Origin: ANME-2 cluster archaeon
Lineage (GTDB): Archaea > Halobacteriota > Methanosarcinia > Methanosarcinales > Methanocomedenaceae
Reading direction: 5' to 3'
Length of the DNA: 8,613 bases
Assembly: GCA_023544495.1 (NCBI GenBank)
Contig: JAMJFV010000011.1
Location: 13,711-22,323 of the forward strand
Positions 1 to 6,361 of the stretch are shown piece after piece (the stretch's first letter is position 1; the number at the start of each line of letters is the position of its first letter). A program made the translations under genes and the position numbers. The notes beneath the pieces were generated by a model. It was not told where the DNA came from. It saw only the letters and a list, made by a program, of their open reading frames with translations, and did no database searches.

Positions 1-60
1 TACTGTTACTACTGTTACTGTTACTACTGTTACTGTTACTACTGTTACTGTTACTGTTCC
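1..60. repeat. 15-bp tandem repeat inside a coding region
   Basis: Three perfect copies of TACTGTTACTACTGT occupy 1-15, 16-30 and 31-45, followed by a degenerate fourth copy at 46-60 and further TACTGT-like pieces to about 90. The array reaches the window edge, so its true length is unknown. On the minus strand each unit is exactly five codons (Asn-Ser-Asn-Ser-Ser) of the partial CDS, so gain or loss of units keeps the reading frame. Confidence 0.9.
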
Positions 61-268
61 TGTTACTGTAGTTACTGTTAGGTTCACTGTCCCTTCCACA
101 GTCTACATTATCAGGTGCTGTATCCATAGAATGACTGTCCTGTTCGGCGATTGTTTCCGTGGCGGACTGTACATTCCCGGAAGACGTTTTCGGCAAATTT
201 TCAACAGTAGATGTTTCGTTTTTTGAACTGTGACCCATCAGTTTTTTGAAAGTTTTTGTAATTCCCAT
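1..268 (-). CDS. Partial CDS, N-terminal part of an unidentified protein with an Asn/Ser repeat
   Basis: This reading frame on the minus strand is open from an ATG at 268 to the left edge, 89 codons without a stop, so only the N-terminus is present. I do not recognise the protein. The start reads MGITKTFKKLMGHSSKN; the segment is hydrophilic, with no signal peptide and no membrane segment, and is rich in Ser, Thr, Asn and acidic residues, as expected of a disordered tail. From about residue 70 it becomes an Asn-Ser repeat (NSNSS units) encoded by the tandem repeat at 1-60. The ATG at 268 lies nine bases after the stop of the double-SIS gene, so the two are probably co-transcribed and translationally coupled. 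A second in-frame ATG at 238 is an alternative start; neither has a well-spaced Shine-Dalgarno site. What the rest of the protein does cannot be told from here. Confidence 0.6.
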   Translation of the reverse strand, partial: MGITKTFKKLMGHSSKNETSTVENLPKTSSGNVQSATETIAEQDSHSMDTAPDNVDCGRDSEPNSNYSNRNSNSNSSNSNSSNSNSSNS

Positions 269-277
269 CCTTTATCA

Positions 278-1426
278 CTACCAGTGTTTTTGTTTCATAT
301 ATTTTTCTTCCACGCCTAAAAAATCAATGGCTGAAGCAATAACAGCATTCGTAAATATGTATGAGTTTATTTCAGAGTATGAGGGCCGCATCTGGTTAAG
401 TTTTGTGGTTGTGATCTTGTTGGGTGCCTTATCATGGAAGATACCCCTGTCACTTTCCAATACCGGTATGAAAATTATGTTATCTTCATATCCCCATTCT
501 TTCAGTTTTTCAACCATACTTGAATTTTCATTTACCGTGATGGGAAATATATCAACACCCTTGCTGCGGGCCTTCATCATGGCTTCAAGTATCTCACGGG
601 TATTCCCGCTGCCGCTGATGGGAATATACACGTCACCCCTGACAAAACTGGGAGTGGTAGCATCGCCTTTAATATAGGCATGCAGCCCCAGGTGTGCTAT
701 ACGCATTCCGAAAGCTTTTGCCATGAACCCGGACCGTCCCACACCGTCCACGACAAAGTGGCCACGACGGTTCAGCAGTTTCTCGATCCATGAGCGCAGG
801 TATAGCTTGTCGATGTCCTTGAGCAGGGTCGCATTCCTGATAAAATGCTCCATCTGCCGGTAATACAGGTTATTGTCTCCCTCATCCAGTACCGGAAGAA
901 TACAATTTAACAAGGTGCACAATTTCAGTTCGAACTCTGATCCCATCACTGCCAGTTCACTGGGTTTTTCCAGTTTGATATCTTCCATCAGGAAAACAAA
1001 ACCATGGTGTGCCCGGACCATTTCATATGCAGGCGAATTACTTTTTGAAGTAATAAGTATCTCTTTGGCACCCAGTTTATTTGCATCTTCAAGGTAACTG
1101 ATGACACTTTCAGTAGTTCCGGAACCAGTGGCAGCAACGACCATGTTCGACCTTTCCGTATCAAAGTAGCGTCGAATGGGGTCATCCAGGGTGGCCGGAA
1201 ATAACTCCTCGTATTTCAATAACTGGTGCAGGAAATCGTATAATGCCAGAGCACTCCTACCTTCTCCGATACCGTATATGATCTTCTGCTTCGTATCAGC
1301 CTGATAAATGAAATCCCTTAATGCCCGTACCAGTCCATCGATACGGTCAGGAGGAATGGTTCTTAATTGCTCAAGGAATTTCAGCTGTATATCGATTGAA
1401 TCATAGAACTTTATGGTGGCCTTCAT
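278..1426 (-). CDS. Tandem double-SIS-domain protein (sugar-phosphate isomerase-like)
   Basis: The 382-residue protein carries two SIS (sugar isomerase) domains, the fold that binds phosphosugars in GlmS, GmhA and 6-phospho-3-hexuloisomerase. The first spans about residues 45-180 with GIGEGRS (52-58) and ATGSGTTES (99-107). The second spans about 218-372 with GVGRSG (228-233) and ISGSGNTRE (270-278), and resembles hexulose-phosphate isomerase (HxlB) in the stretch AKAFGMRIAHLG. A single HxlB is only about 180-200 residues, so this is a duplicated, diverged form. No signal or membrane segment is seen, so it is probably cytoplasmic. The start at 1426 is supported by AAGGAT at 1435-1440, eight bases upstream. 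It is divergent from the nucleotidyltransferase gene and lies just upstream of the Asn/Ser-repeat ORF. The domain call is firm; the substrate, and whether it is an isomerase or a phosphosugar-sensing protein, is not determinable. Confidence 0.88.
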   Translation of the reverse strand: MKATIKFYDSIDIQLKFLEQLRTIPPDRIDGLVRALRDFIYQADTKQKIIYGIGEGRSALALYDFLHQLLKYEELFPATLDDPIRRYFDTERSNMVVAATGSGTTESVISYLEDANKLGAKEILITSKSNSPAYEMVRAHHGFVFLMEDIKLEKPSELAVMGSEFELKLCTLLNCILPVLDEGDNNLYYRQMEHFIRNATLLKDIDKLYLRSWIEKLLNRRGHFVVDGVGRSGFMAKAFGMRIAHLGLHAYIKGDATTPSFVRGDVYIPISGSGNTREILEAMMKARSKGVDIFPITVNENSSMVEKLKEWGYEDNIIFIPVLESDRGIFHDKAPNKITTTKLNQMRPSYSEINSYIFTNAVIASAIDFLGVEEKYMKQKHW

Positions 1427-1530
1427 TTTTTATTATCCTTTACTGTATTATCGGGTATTCTGTTCTATAGTTGATTTTATCACATAAATATGATAATGTT
1501 TAAGGTGGCTTCAGACCACTTAGAAATACA
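1427..1530. promoter_or_regulatory. Divergent promoter region between the double-SIS and nucleotidyltransferase genes
   Basis: These 104 bases separate two start codons pointing away from each other, so both promoters must lie here. The AT-rich stretch around 1480-1492 (CACATAAATATGA) is the best TATA-like element and is partly symmetrical. Read either way, a start site about 25 bases downstream would give short leaders: about 35 bases toward the SIS gene and about 20 toward the nucleotidyltransferase gene. The assignment rests on position and composition only. Confidence 0.45.
1501..1522 (+). promoter_or_regulatory. Small hairpin just before the nucleotidyltransferase start codon
   Basis: TAAGGTGG (1501-1508) can pair with CCACTTA (1516-1522), leaving one bulged G and a 7-base loop. 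It ends eight bases before the ATG at 1531. The only Shine-Dalgarno-like sequence upstream, AAGGTGG, is inside the hairpin and about 22 bases from the start, too far for normal use. It may affect initiation or be chance; no function is established. Confidence 0.3.
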
Positions 1531-2523
1531 ATGGACCGATTGGATCACCCTGAAGTGCGTCTTAGGGATTTCATAATCACCAGGGATGGTTGGATATTTT
1601 CATCAGCCGATTACTATCATCCGGAAGGTGTCAGGGGTGTCCTTCGCTATGTCCCAAACCCTGAAGGCCAGCGTACGAATGGTACCCGGTATTACAGGAA
1701 ATACGATTTTGATGAAGCTTACCGGTATATGGATATCCATAAACCAGAGTGGGTACAGGATGTCCACGTCGTACCCTGGGACCAGGTGGAACGGGTATTG
1801 AGCCCTTCTGAGCGTCTACGAGAGATATGGCACTCAGATCCCAGGTTAGAGGAGATCACCGGAACTTTGCTTGAGGCCGGGATTCCCATGGAGACTATGG
1901 GAGTGACCGGTTCATTCCTGCCAGGACTGCAAAATGATGAGTCAGATATTGATTTTGTTATCTATGGTCCCCAATGGTTCAAAGCCAGGGATATTATTGC
2001 AAGGGCAATGGATGACCCAGAAAGTAATATCAGGCACCTTGATGACAGGATGTGGGAACGTATCTACAATAAACGCATCCCGGAAATTGGTTTTGAGGAG
2101 TTCAAACTCCATGAGATGAGAAAGGGTAACAGAGGCATGGTGGGGGATACGTATTTCGACCTGCTTTTTGTCAGGGACCGAGACCAGGTAAAAGCACCCA
2201 TGGGCAGGGGTACCGACCTGGGCCATGAGACCATTGAGGCCCTGGTGACCGATGCAGAATTGGGTTTTGACAGTCCATCTGTCTATAAAGTAGACCATTC
2301 CAGGATCGAGTACGTGCTATCCTATACCCATACCTATGCAGGGCAGGCACTGGCAGGCGAGACCATTGAGGCCAGGGGCGTGGTGGAAGAAGTGGAAGGT
2401 CACCTGCGGCTGGTAGTGGGTACAAGCCGGGAACCAAAAGGGGAGTGGATACGCTCGCTGACCCTTTTGGGAACTATTGCACACGAGACAGGAACCATTA
2501 TTAATCCTGACCTACAACATTAA
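1531..2523 (+). CDS. Predicted archaeal nucleotidyltransferase (COG2413-like)
   Basis: The 330-residue protein has the signature of the minimal nucleotidyltransferase (DNA polymerase beta) fold: GVTGSFLPG (124-132), then the metal-binding pair Asp139 and Asp141 in SDIDFVIYG, and a likely third carboxylate at Asp210 in YFDLLFV. All three acidic positions expected of an active enzyme are present. The N-terminal 90 residues (starting around RDFIITRDGWIFSSADYYH) and the C-terminal 100 residues are extra domains; the latter (about 272-325, GETIEARGVVEEVEG) looks like a small beta-rich domain. Conserved archaeal proteins with this layout are annotated only as predicted nucleotidyltransferases, so the substrate (tRNA, protein or small molecule) is unknown. 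The stop at 2521-2523 is 24 bases before the flavoprotein ATG, with a strong ribosome binding site between them, so they form an operon. The start lacks a well-placed Shine-Dalgarno site and may be read from a short leader. Confidence 0.85.
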   Translation: MDRLDHPEVRLRDFIITRDGWIFSSADYYHPEGVRGVLRYVPNPEGQRTNGTRYYRKYDFDEAYRYMDIHKPEWVQDVHVVPWDQVERVLSPSERLREIWHSDPRLEEITGTLLEAGIPMETMGVTGSFLPGLQNDESDIDFVIYGPQWFKARDIIARAMDDPESNIRHLDDRMWERIYNKRIPEIGFEEFKLHEMRKGNRGMVGDTYFDLLFVRDRDQVKAPMGRGTDLGHETIEALVTDAELGFDSPSVYKVDHSRIEYVLSYTHTYAGQALAGETIEARGVVEEVEGHLRLVVGTSREPKGEWIRSLTLLGTIAHETGTIINPDLQH

Positions 2524-2547
2524 CGAGAGTTCAAGGAGGTTATAATA

Positions 2548-3090
2548 ATGAAGCGGATTGCATGGGGAATTACAGGGTCAGGTGACCTTATAAAAGAAAC
2601 ATACAATGTACTGGTCGATATTAAACACAGGACTGACATTAAATTCATGGTGTTCCTGTCCAAAGAAGGGGAAACCGTCATGAAATGGTATAGGATGTGG
2701 GATAACATCCAGAGGGATTTCCCCAACTTTAAAACAGATGCAGGGCCAAATTCCCCCTTCATTGCCGGCCCTTTGCAGGTGGGACATTATGATGCATTGC
2801 TAATCGCACCTGCCACTGCCAATTCGGTGGCAAAAATAGTACACGGCATAGCAGACACACTTGTCACCAATGTAGTGGCCCAGACCGCAAAGGGTAATAC
2901 TCCTATCTATATCCTGCCGGTGGACAGGGTTAAGGGTACAGTTACCACGTATTCCCCCGAAGGTAAAAAAATGGTACTGAAAATGCGTGATGTAGATGTG
3001 GAGAACACGGAAAAGCTGTCCAGGATGGAAAATATCACAATACTGAACAGTCCCGGTGCCATCTATGATATCGTGGGATTGGAGAGATAA
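2548..3090 (+). CDS. afpA: AfpA-type archaeoflavoprotein (DmrX-related flavoprotein)
   Basis: The 180-residue protein belongs to the flavoprotein family (FMN-binding Rossmann-like fold) typified by archaeoflavoprotein AfpA of Archaeoglobus. It has GITGSGD (7-13) at the phosphate-binding start, LSKEGETVMKWY (37-48), the conserved APATANSVAKI (87-97) followed by HGIADTLVTN (99-108), and MRDVDVEN (146-153). The length matches the family. AfpA is thought to pass electrons between ferredoxin and other partners, and the related DmrX/DmrB proteins of Methanosarcina act in dihydromethanopterin reduction; either role is possible. There is no cysteine in the whole sequence, so it carries no Fe-S cluster of its own. 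The start is set by AAGGAGGT (2533-2540) seven bases before the ATG. It is second in an operon with the nucleotidyltransferase gene. Confidence 0.87.
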   Translation: MKRIAWGITGSGDLIKETYNVLVDIKHRTDIKFMVFLSKEGETVMKWYRMWDNIQRDFPNFKTDAGPNSPFIAGPLQVGHYDALLIAPATANSVAKIVHGIADTLVTNVVAQTAKGNTPIYILPVDRVKGTVTTYSPEGKKMVLKMRDVDVENTEKLSRMENITILNSPGAIYDIVGLER

Positions 3091-3142
3091 CTCCCCCTCC
3101 TGTTCGGTAGTTATATTCCTGCATTTAAGCAAATAAGATAAA

Positions 3143-3150
3143 TTTATAAA
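3143..3150 (+). promoter_or_regulatory. TATA box of metK
   Basis: TTTATAAA at 3143-3150, inside an AT-rich stretch, matches the archaeal TATA box. Transcription would begin about 25 bases downstream, near 3170, leaving a leader of roughly 15-20 bases before the ATG at 3187. metK can therefore be transcribed independently of the flavoprotein gene. Confidence 0.6.
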
Positions 3151-3176
3151 TGGCAAGAATAATTCTTGTGTCAAAT

Positions 3177-3182
3177 AGGTGA
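3177..3182 (+). promoter_or_regulatory. Ribosome binding site that fixes the metK start
   Basis: AGGTGA at 3177-3182 matches the anti-Shine-Dalgarno sequence and lies four bases before the ATG at 3187. It argues for that ATG against the in-frame TTG at 3166, which would put this site inside the gene and would probably precede the transcription start. Confidence 0.65.
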
Positions 3183-3186
3183 AAAA

Positions 3187-4362
3187 ATGATATCAAACAT
3201 GGAATACAGCGTATTAACCTCGGAATCGGTGACGGAAGGACATCCTGACAAGGTCTGCGACCAGATCTCGGACGGTATTTTGGATGAGATTATGAGACTG
3301 GACCCTTCAGCCAGGGTGGCCTGCGAGACATTTATCAGCGTGGGTTTTGTGATCGTCGGGGGTGAGATTACTACATCGGCTCATATCGATGTACCAACTA
3401 TTGCGCGTGGCGTCTTGAAGGAGATTGGGTATACCAGTGAGAAGTATGGTTTTAATTACAAGACATGCGGTGTGCTGAATGCCATAGGCAAACAGTCACC
3501 TGATATCGCTCAGGGTGTGGATGTGGGCGGTGCCGGGGACCAGGGTATGATGATCGGATATGCCTGCAGGGAAACCGTGGAACTGATGCCTCTGCCCATC
3601 ATGCAGAGCCACAGGATGTGCAAGAAACTATCTGAGTTGAGGAAGAGCAAAGCACTTTCTTACCTTGGTCCGGACGGCAAGTCCCAGGCCACGGTCGAGT
3701 ATAAAATGGGTGTACCCCAGAGGGTAGATTCTGTTATCGTTAGCACTCAGCATACCGAAGAGATCCTTGACAGCACGGGTAACCGCATTACGCAGGATGC
3801 TATTGATGAGATCATCGATAAAGTGGTCAGGAGTGTCATTGACCCAGAACTTCTGGATGAGAATACCAAATATTACGTGAACCCCACCGGTAAGTTCGTT
3901 ATAGGCGGACCCCAGAGCGATACCGGTATGACCGGCCGGAAGATCGTGGTGGACACCTATGGCGGTCTGGTGCCCCATGGTGGCGGTGCCTTCTCAGGCA
4001 AGGATTCCACGAAGGTTGACCGCAGCGCTGCCTATGCTGCCAGGTATGTGGCCAAGAACATAGTTGCATCAGGTGTGGCCAACCGCTGTGCGGTATCCCT
4101 GGCGTATGCCATAGGAATTGCCGAGCCGACTGCTATTATGATCAATACGTTCGGTACTGGCAAGATGAAGGACCGGGATATTATTGGACTAGTCCGCAAG
4201 CATTTCGACCTGACACCCAATGGTATTATCGAGACACTTGATCTGAGGCGTCCTATTTTCAGGAAGACTGCATCGTATGGTCATTTCGGGAGGAATGACC
4301 CTGACTTTACCTGGGAACGGATCGATGTTGCTGAAGATATTTCCAGGTCTGCAGGGCTATAA
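3187..4362 (+). CDS. metK: S-adenosylmethionine synthetase, bacterial-type MetK
   Basis: Methionine adenosyltransferase makes S-adenosylmethionine from methionine and ATP in the cytoplasm. From the ATG at 3187 the protein has 391 residues, close to the 384 of E. coli MetK, and the family signatures are intact: TSESVTEGHPDK (11-22, with the catalytic His19), GKQSPDI (101-107), GAGDQG (116-121), DTYGG (256-260), and the glycine-rich GGGAFSGKD (265-273, with the phosphate-binding Lys) running into KVDRSAAYAARY. The C-terminus (YGHFGR, then a short helix) is complete. Oddly, archaea normally use a different, very divergent MAT; this one follows the bacterial sequence almost block by block, implying lateral transfer. 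It has its own TATA box and ribosome binding site and ends near a hairpin, so it is probably a single-gene unit. A second in-frame ATG at 3199 is a less likely start. Confidence 0.97.
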   Translation: MISNMEYSVLTSESVTEGHPDKVCDQISDGILDEIMRLDPSARVACETFISVGFVIVGGEITTSAHIDVPTIARGVLKEIGYTSEKYGFNYKTCGVLNAIGKQSPDIAQGVDVGGAGDQGMMIGYACRETVELMPLPIMQSHRMCKKLSELRKSKALSYLGPDGKSQATVEYKMGVPQRVDSVIVSTQHTEEILDSTGNRITQDAIDEIIDKVVRSVIDPELLDENTKYYVNPTGKFVIGGPQSDTGMTGRKIVVDTYGGLVPHGGGAFSGKDSTKVDRSAAYAARYVAKNIVASGVANRCAVSLAYAIGIAEPTAIMINTFGTGKMKDRDIIGLVRKHFDLTPNGIIETLDLRRPIFRKTASYGHFGRNDPDFTWERIDVAEDISRSAGL

Positions 4363-4385
4363 AATTAACAATGCAGATTTTTGTT

Positions 4386-4408
4386 GAGGGATTCTTTCAG
4401 AATCCCTC
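4386..4408 (+). terminator. Perfect hairpin downstream of metK, likely terminator
   Basis: GAGGGATTCT (4386-4395) and AGAATCCCTC (4399-4408) form a 10-bp perfect stem with a 3-base loop, 23 bases after the metK stop. No T-tract follows on the plus strand, though a T5 run precedes it at 4379-4383 (TTTTTG region). It may end or stabilise the metK transcript; archaeal termination usually depends on T-tracts, so the role is uncertain. Confidence 0.5.
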
Positions 4409-4535
4409 TAGCACGCCATATACACAGAAAAAAACAAGCAATGTATTCAAATGATAACGGTTTTCTGGAAATATCAGTAATCGATTTTCGTTTCTTAGAT
4501 TACCGGGGTAAATAATATTACACTGTAAAGCACCT

Positions 4536-4997
4536 ATGATGCAGATCCGTTTGCAGCGCGTGATATCTGACCCTGTTCCCGCTGATGAGTGGATGGACGT
4601 TACCTGCAGTGCCTGTCATCCACCGTATGATAAGCGTGTGAAATGGGGAACACCGATCGGGAACTTTAACGTAACAGCAGGTGAATGGATGCCAGTCTTT
4701 GATGCAAACGAACTCTGTGTCTATTACCACACCGGATCGTATCATGCCAAAGAATTCCAGGGTTTTGGCAAGGTAATGTTCTACTAAAAGGATGTCAAAT
4801 GTATTGACTGCCATATGCCTGAAATCCCGGTAGAGATAGACGGAGAAACGTTACAGGTATATTCGCATGCATGGCTTGTTAAGGAAAATCTTGCTTATTC
4901 ATCCGGTATAGAAGGCACGGGTATGGATTGTCACGCAAATCATGACATGGTATGGGCAGAGAAGCAGATCGACAAGATGATAATACACGGAAAATGA
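4536..4997 (+). pseudogene. Decayed multiheme c-type cytochrome (C-terminal remnant)
   Basis: One reading frame runs from 4536 to a TGA at 4995-4997, broken only by an in-frame TAA at 4785-4787. Across the TAA the text continues sensibly (FQGFGKVMFY, stop, KDVKCIDCHMPE). Four c-type heme sites can be placed: intact CSACH (4605-4619) and CIDCH (4800-4814), plus two damaged ones, CVYYH (4716-4730) and GMDCH (4920-4934). Each damaged site is one base change from CxxCH (TGC to TAC; TGT to GGT). No signal peptide or ribosome binding site precedes the first ATG, and the frame upstream meets a stop at 4509-4511, so the N-terminus is gone. Live relatives are exported electron-transfer proteins; CIDCHMP is typical of the nitrite reductase/hydroxylamine oxidoreductase type of multiheme proteins, but I cannot name the subfamily. 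The intact terminator downstream suggests a once-working gene. A sequencing error alone would not explain three lesions. Confidence 0.8.
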
Positions 4998-5035
4998 TCT
5001 GAAGAACTTTGAGGTCGTATAACATTCTAAATCTT

Positions 5036-5094
5036 GGGTCAGATTTTATGGTATGTAGTACATCATTCGAGATTATCTGGCCCTCTGTTTTTTT
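5036..5094 (+). terminator. Hairpin and T-tract terminator after the cytochrome remnant
   Basis: GGGTCAGAT (5036-5044) pairs with ATCTGGCCC (5075-5083), nine pairs with one G-T wobble. The loop holds a small inner hairpin, ATGT-AGT-ACAT. T7 follows at 5088-5094. It lies in the gap between the rightward cytochrome remnant and the leftward methylthiotransferase gene, oriented to stop rightward transcription. Confidence 0.6.
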
Positions 5095-5102
5095 GTTTGA
5101 AA

Positions 5103-6347
5103 CTACTTTTGAAGTTCACCTATCAGATAGGTGATAGTCGAATCTACAATTGTCACATTATGCCACTCCCCAAGTGGTAGATTTTCACTGACTGCTACCA
5201 TGTTATAATAAATATCCCGCCCAACAGTTGAATTATTCTTCCCTGCTTCGTTGGTAAGTATACGGGTCTGTTCGCCTATCTTCCGTTGCAGCATTTCCCT
5301 GTTCACATTGTGATGTGATTTTGTGAGCAATCTGGAGCGTTCTTTCTTCTTCCTGTCTGGCATATCATATAACAGGTAAGCCGGGGTATTGGGTCGAGGG
5401 GAGTATCGCGTGATATTGACCTTTTGAGGTTCTATATCTTCCAGCAGTTTGAGCGTTGCATAAAAATCCTCATCAGTCTCGGTTGGATATCCTGCGATAA
5501 AATCCGTTGACAGGACGATATGGGGGAATCTTCGCCTGAACACCGTCACGATATGTTTAAAATCGTCAACGGTATGCTTGCGGTTCATGGATTCCAGTAC
5601 CCTGTCTGAACCGGATTGGATGGGAAGGTGCAGGAACTTGAATATGTGCAGGTCCTTGAATGCGTCAGCCACCTCCTCCACAATATCAAGTACCGAAAAT
5701 GGATTCATCATTCCGACTCTTATCATGTGGTCCCCGTCAATAGAGGTTAATTCTTTCAGGAGCTCAGGCAGGCGGTATCCGGTATCAAGTCCATAGGCTG
5801 CAATATCCTGTGAGCTTAGCTGGAGCTCCCTGGCACCAAGTGCAATCAAAGACCTGAATTCACGAACTATTTCTGGAATGGGACGGCTTTTCAGTTCACC
5901 CCTGGCCTGCCTTACTATGCAGTAAGAACATTGTCCCACACAGCCCTGAGAAATACTGACAATCCCGGTCACACCTTCGATCAAGGGCATGTCGTAACCT
6001 GAATCTTTAGAGGCGGTCTGACTGCCCCCATTCCCTGCAATTACAGTTATGTCTTCCAGGGAGGAAGGAGTGAGCGTCTCACAGTCGGTCCCTTCAAGCA
6101 TATCAGGTTGGGCAGCAGCCAGACAACCTGCCACGATAACCTGTTTTCCAGTACCTGAGACCCAGTGGATATATTTCAGAACGTTACGCTGGGTGGTCTG
6201 GGTGACGGTACAGGTATTCACCAGGACCATATCGGCGAATTCTTCAGCATCGGTAAAAGTATGACCGTCGGCTGTCAGCAATTGTCTCATCCTGAAACTG
6301 TCGGCAATGTTGGCGGTACAGCCGAATGTCTTGATATGTATCCTCAT
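5103..6347 (-). CDS. tRNA (t6A37) C2-methylthiotransferase, radical SAM (archaeal e-MtaB/CDKAL1 type)
   Basis: This enzyme adds a methylthio group to threonylcarbamoyladenosine at position 37 of tRNAs that read ANN codons, giving ms2t6A. The 414 residues show the full methylthiotransferase order. The N-terminal UPF0004 domain has three cluster cysteines: Cys10 (TFGCTAN), Cys46 (NTCTV) and Cys75 (AGCL). The radical SAM motif has Cys136, Cys140 and Cys143 (GCVGQCSYC), then the HLPIQSGSDRVL block typical of the MiaB/MtaB family and a C-terminal TRAM-like RNA-binding region (about 350-412). The GCTAN form points to the archaeal/eukaryotic e-MtaB group rather than MiaB or RimO. It starts 14 bases after the PurP-like gene stops, so it is the second gene of that operon. 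No Shine-Dalgarno sequence precedes the ATG, suggesting translational coupling, but the family's N-terminus fits this start exactly. Confidence 0.93.
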   Translation of the reverse strand: MRIHIKTFGCTANIADSFRMRQLLTADGHTFTDAEEFADMVLVNTCTVTQTTQRNVLKYIHWVSGTGKQVIVAGCLAAAQPDMLEGTDCETLTPSSLEDITVIAGNGGSQTASKDSGYDMPLIEGVTGIVSISQGCVGQCSYCIVRQARGELKSRPIPEIVREFRSLIALGARELQLSSQDIAAYGLDTGYRLPELLKELTSIDGDHMIRVGMMNPFSVLDIVEEVADAFKDLHIFKFLHLPIQSGSDRVLESMNRKHTVDDFKHIVTVFRRRFPHIVLSTDFIAGYPTETDEDFYATLKLLEDIEPQKVNITRYSPRPNTPAYLLYDMPDRKKKERSRLLTKSHHNVNREMLQRKIGEQTRILTNEAGKNNSTVGRDIYYNMVAVSENLPLGEWHNVTIVDSTITYLIGELQK

Positions 6348-6361
6348 TCCGGAGGCTGAAT

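Noticed and set aside
1..60. CRISPR-like array at the left edge
   Set aside because: The units are 15 bp, directly abutting and without spacers; they read as in-frame Asn-Ser codons of a protein.
246..677. 143-codon ORF on the plus strand
   Set aside because: It lies antisense to the C-terminal half of the double-SIS gene, which has clear domain motifs; the antisense frame has none.
3087..3114. ATAACT/AGTTAT inverted repeat as terminator of the flavoprotein gene
   Set aside because: Only six weak pairs with a 16-base loop and no T-tract; likely chance.
3166..3186. TTG start for metK, adding seven residues
   Set aside because: The added residues are not part of the MetK family, the TTG probably precedes the transcript start predicted from the TATA box, and AGGTGA fits the ATG at 3187.
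3091..3186. SAM riboswitch in front of metK
   Set aside because: After the TATA box the leader would be only about 15-20 bases, too short for a riboswitch, and no such fold is visible.
4785..4787. Recoded stop inside the cytochrome gene (selenocysteine or pyrrolysine)
   Set aside because: The codon is TAA; known archaeal recoding uses TGA for selenocysteine and TAG for pyrrolysine, and the gene has other lesions.
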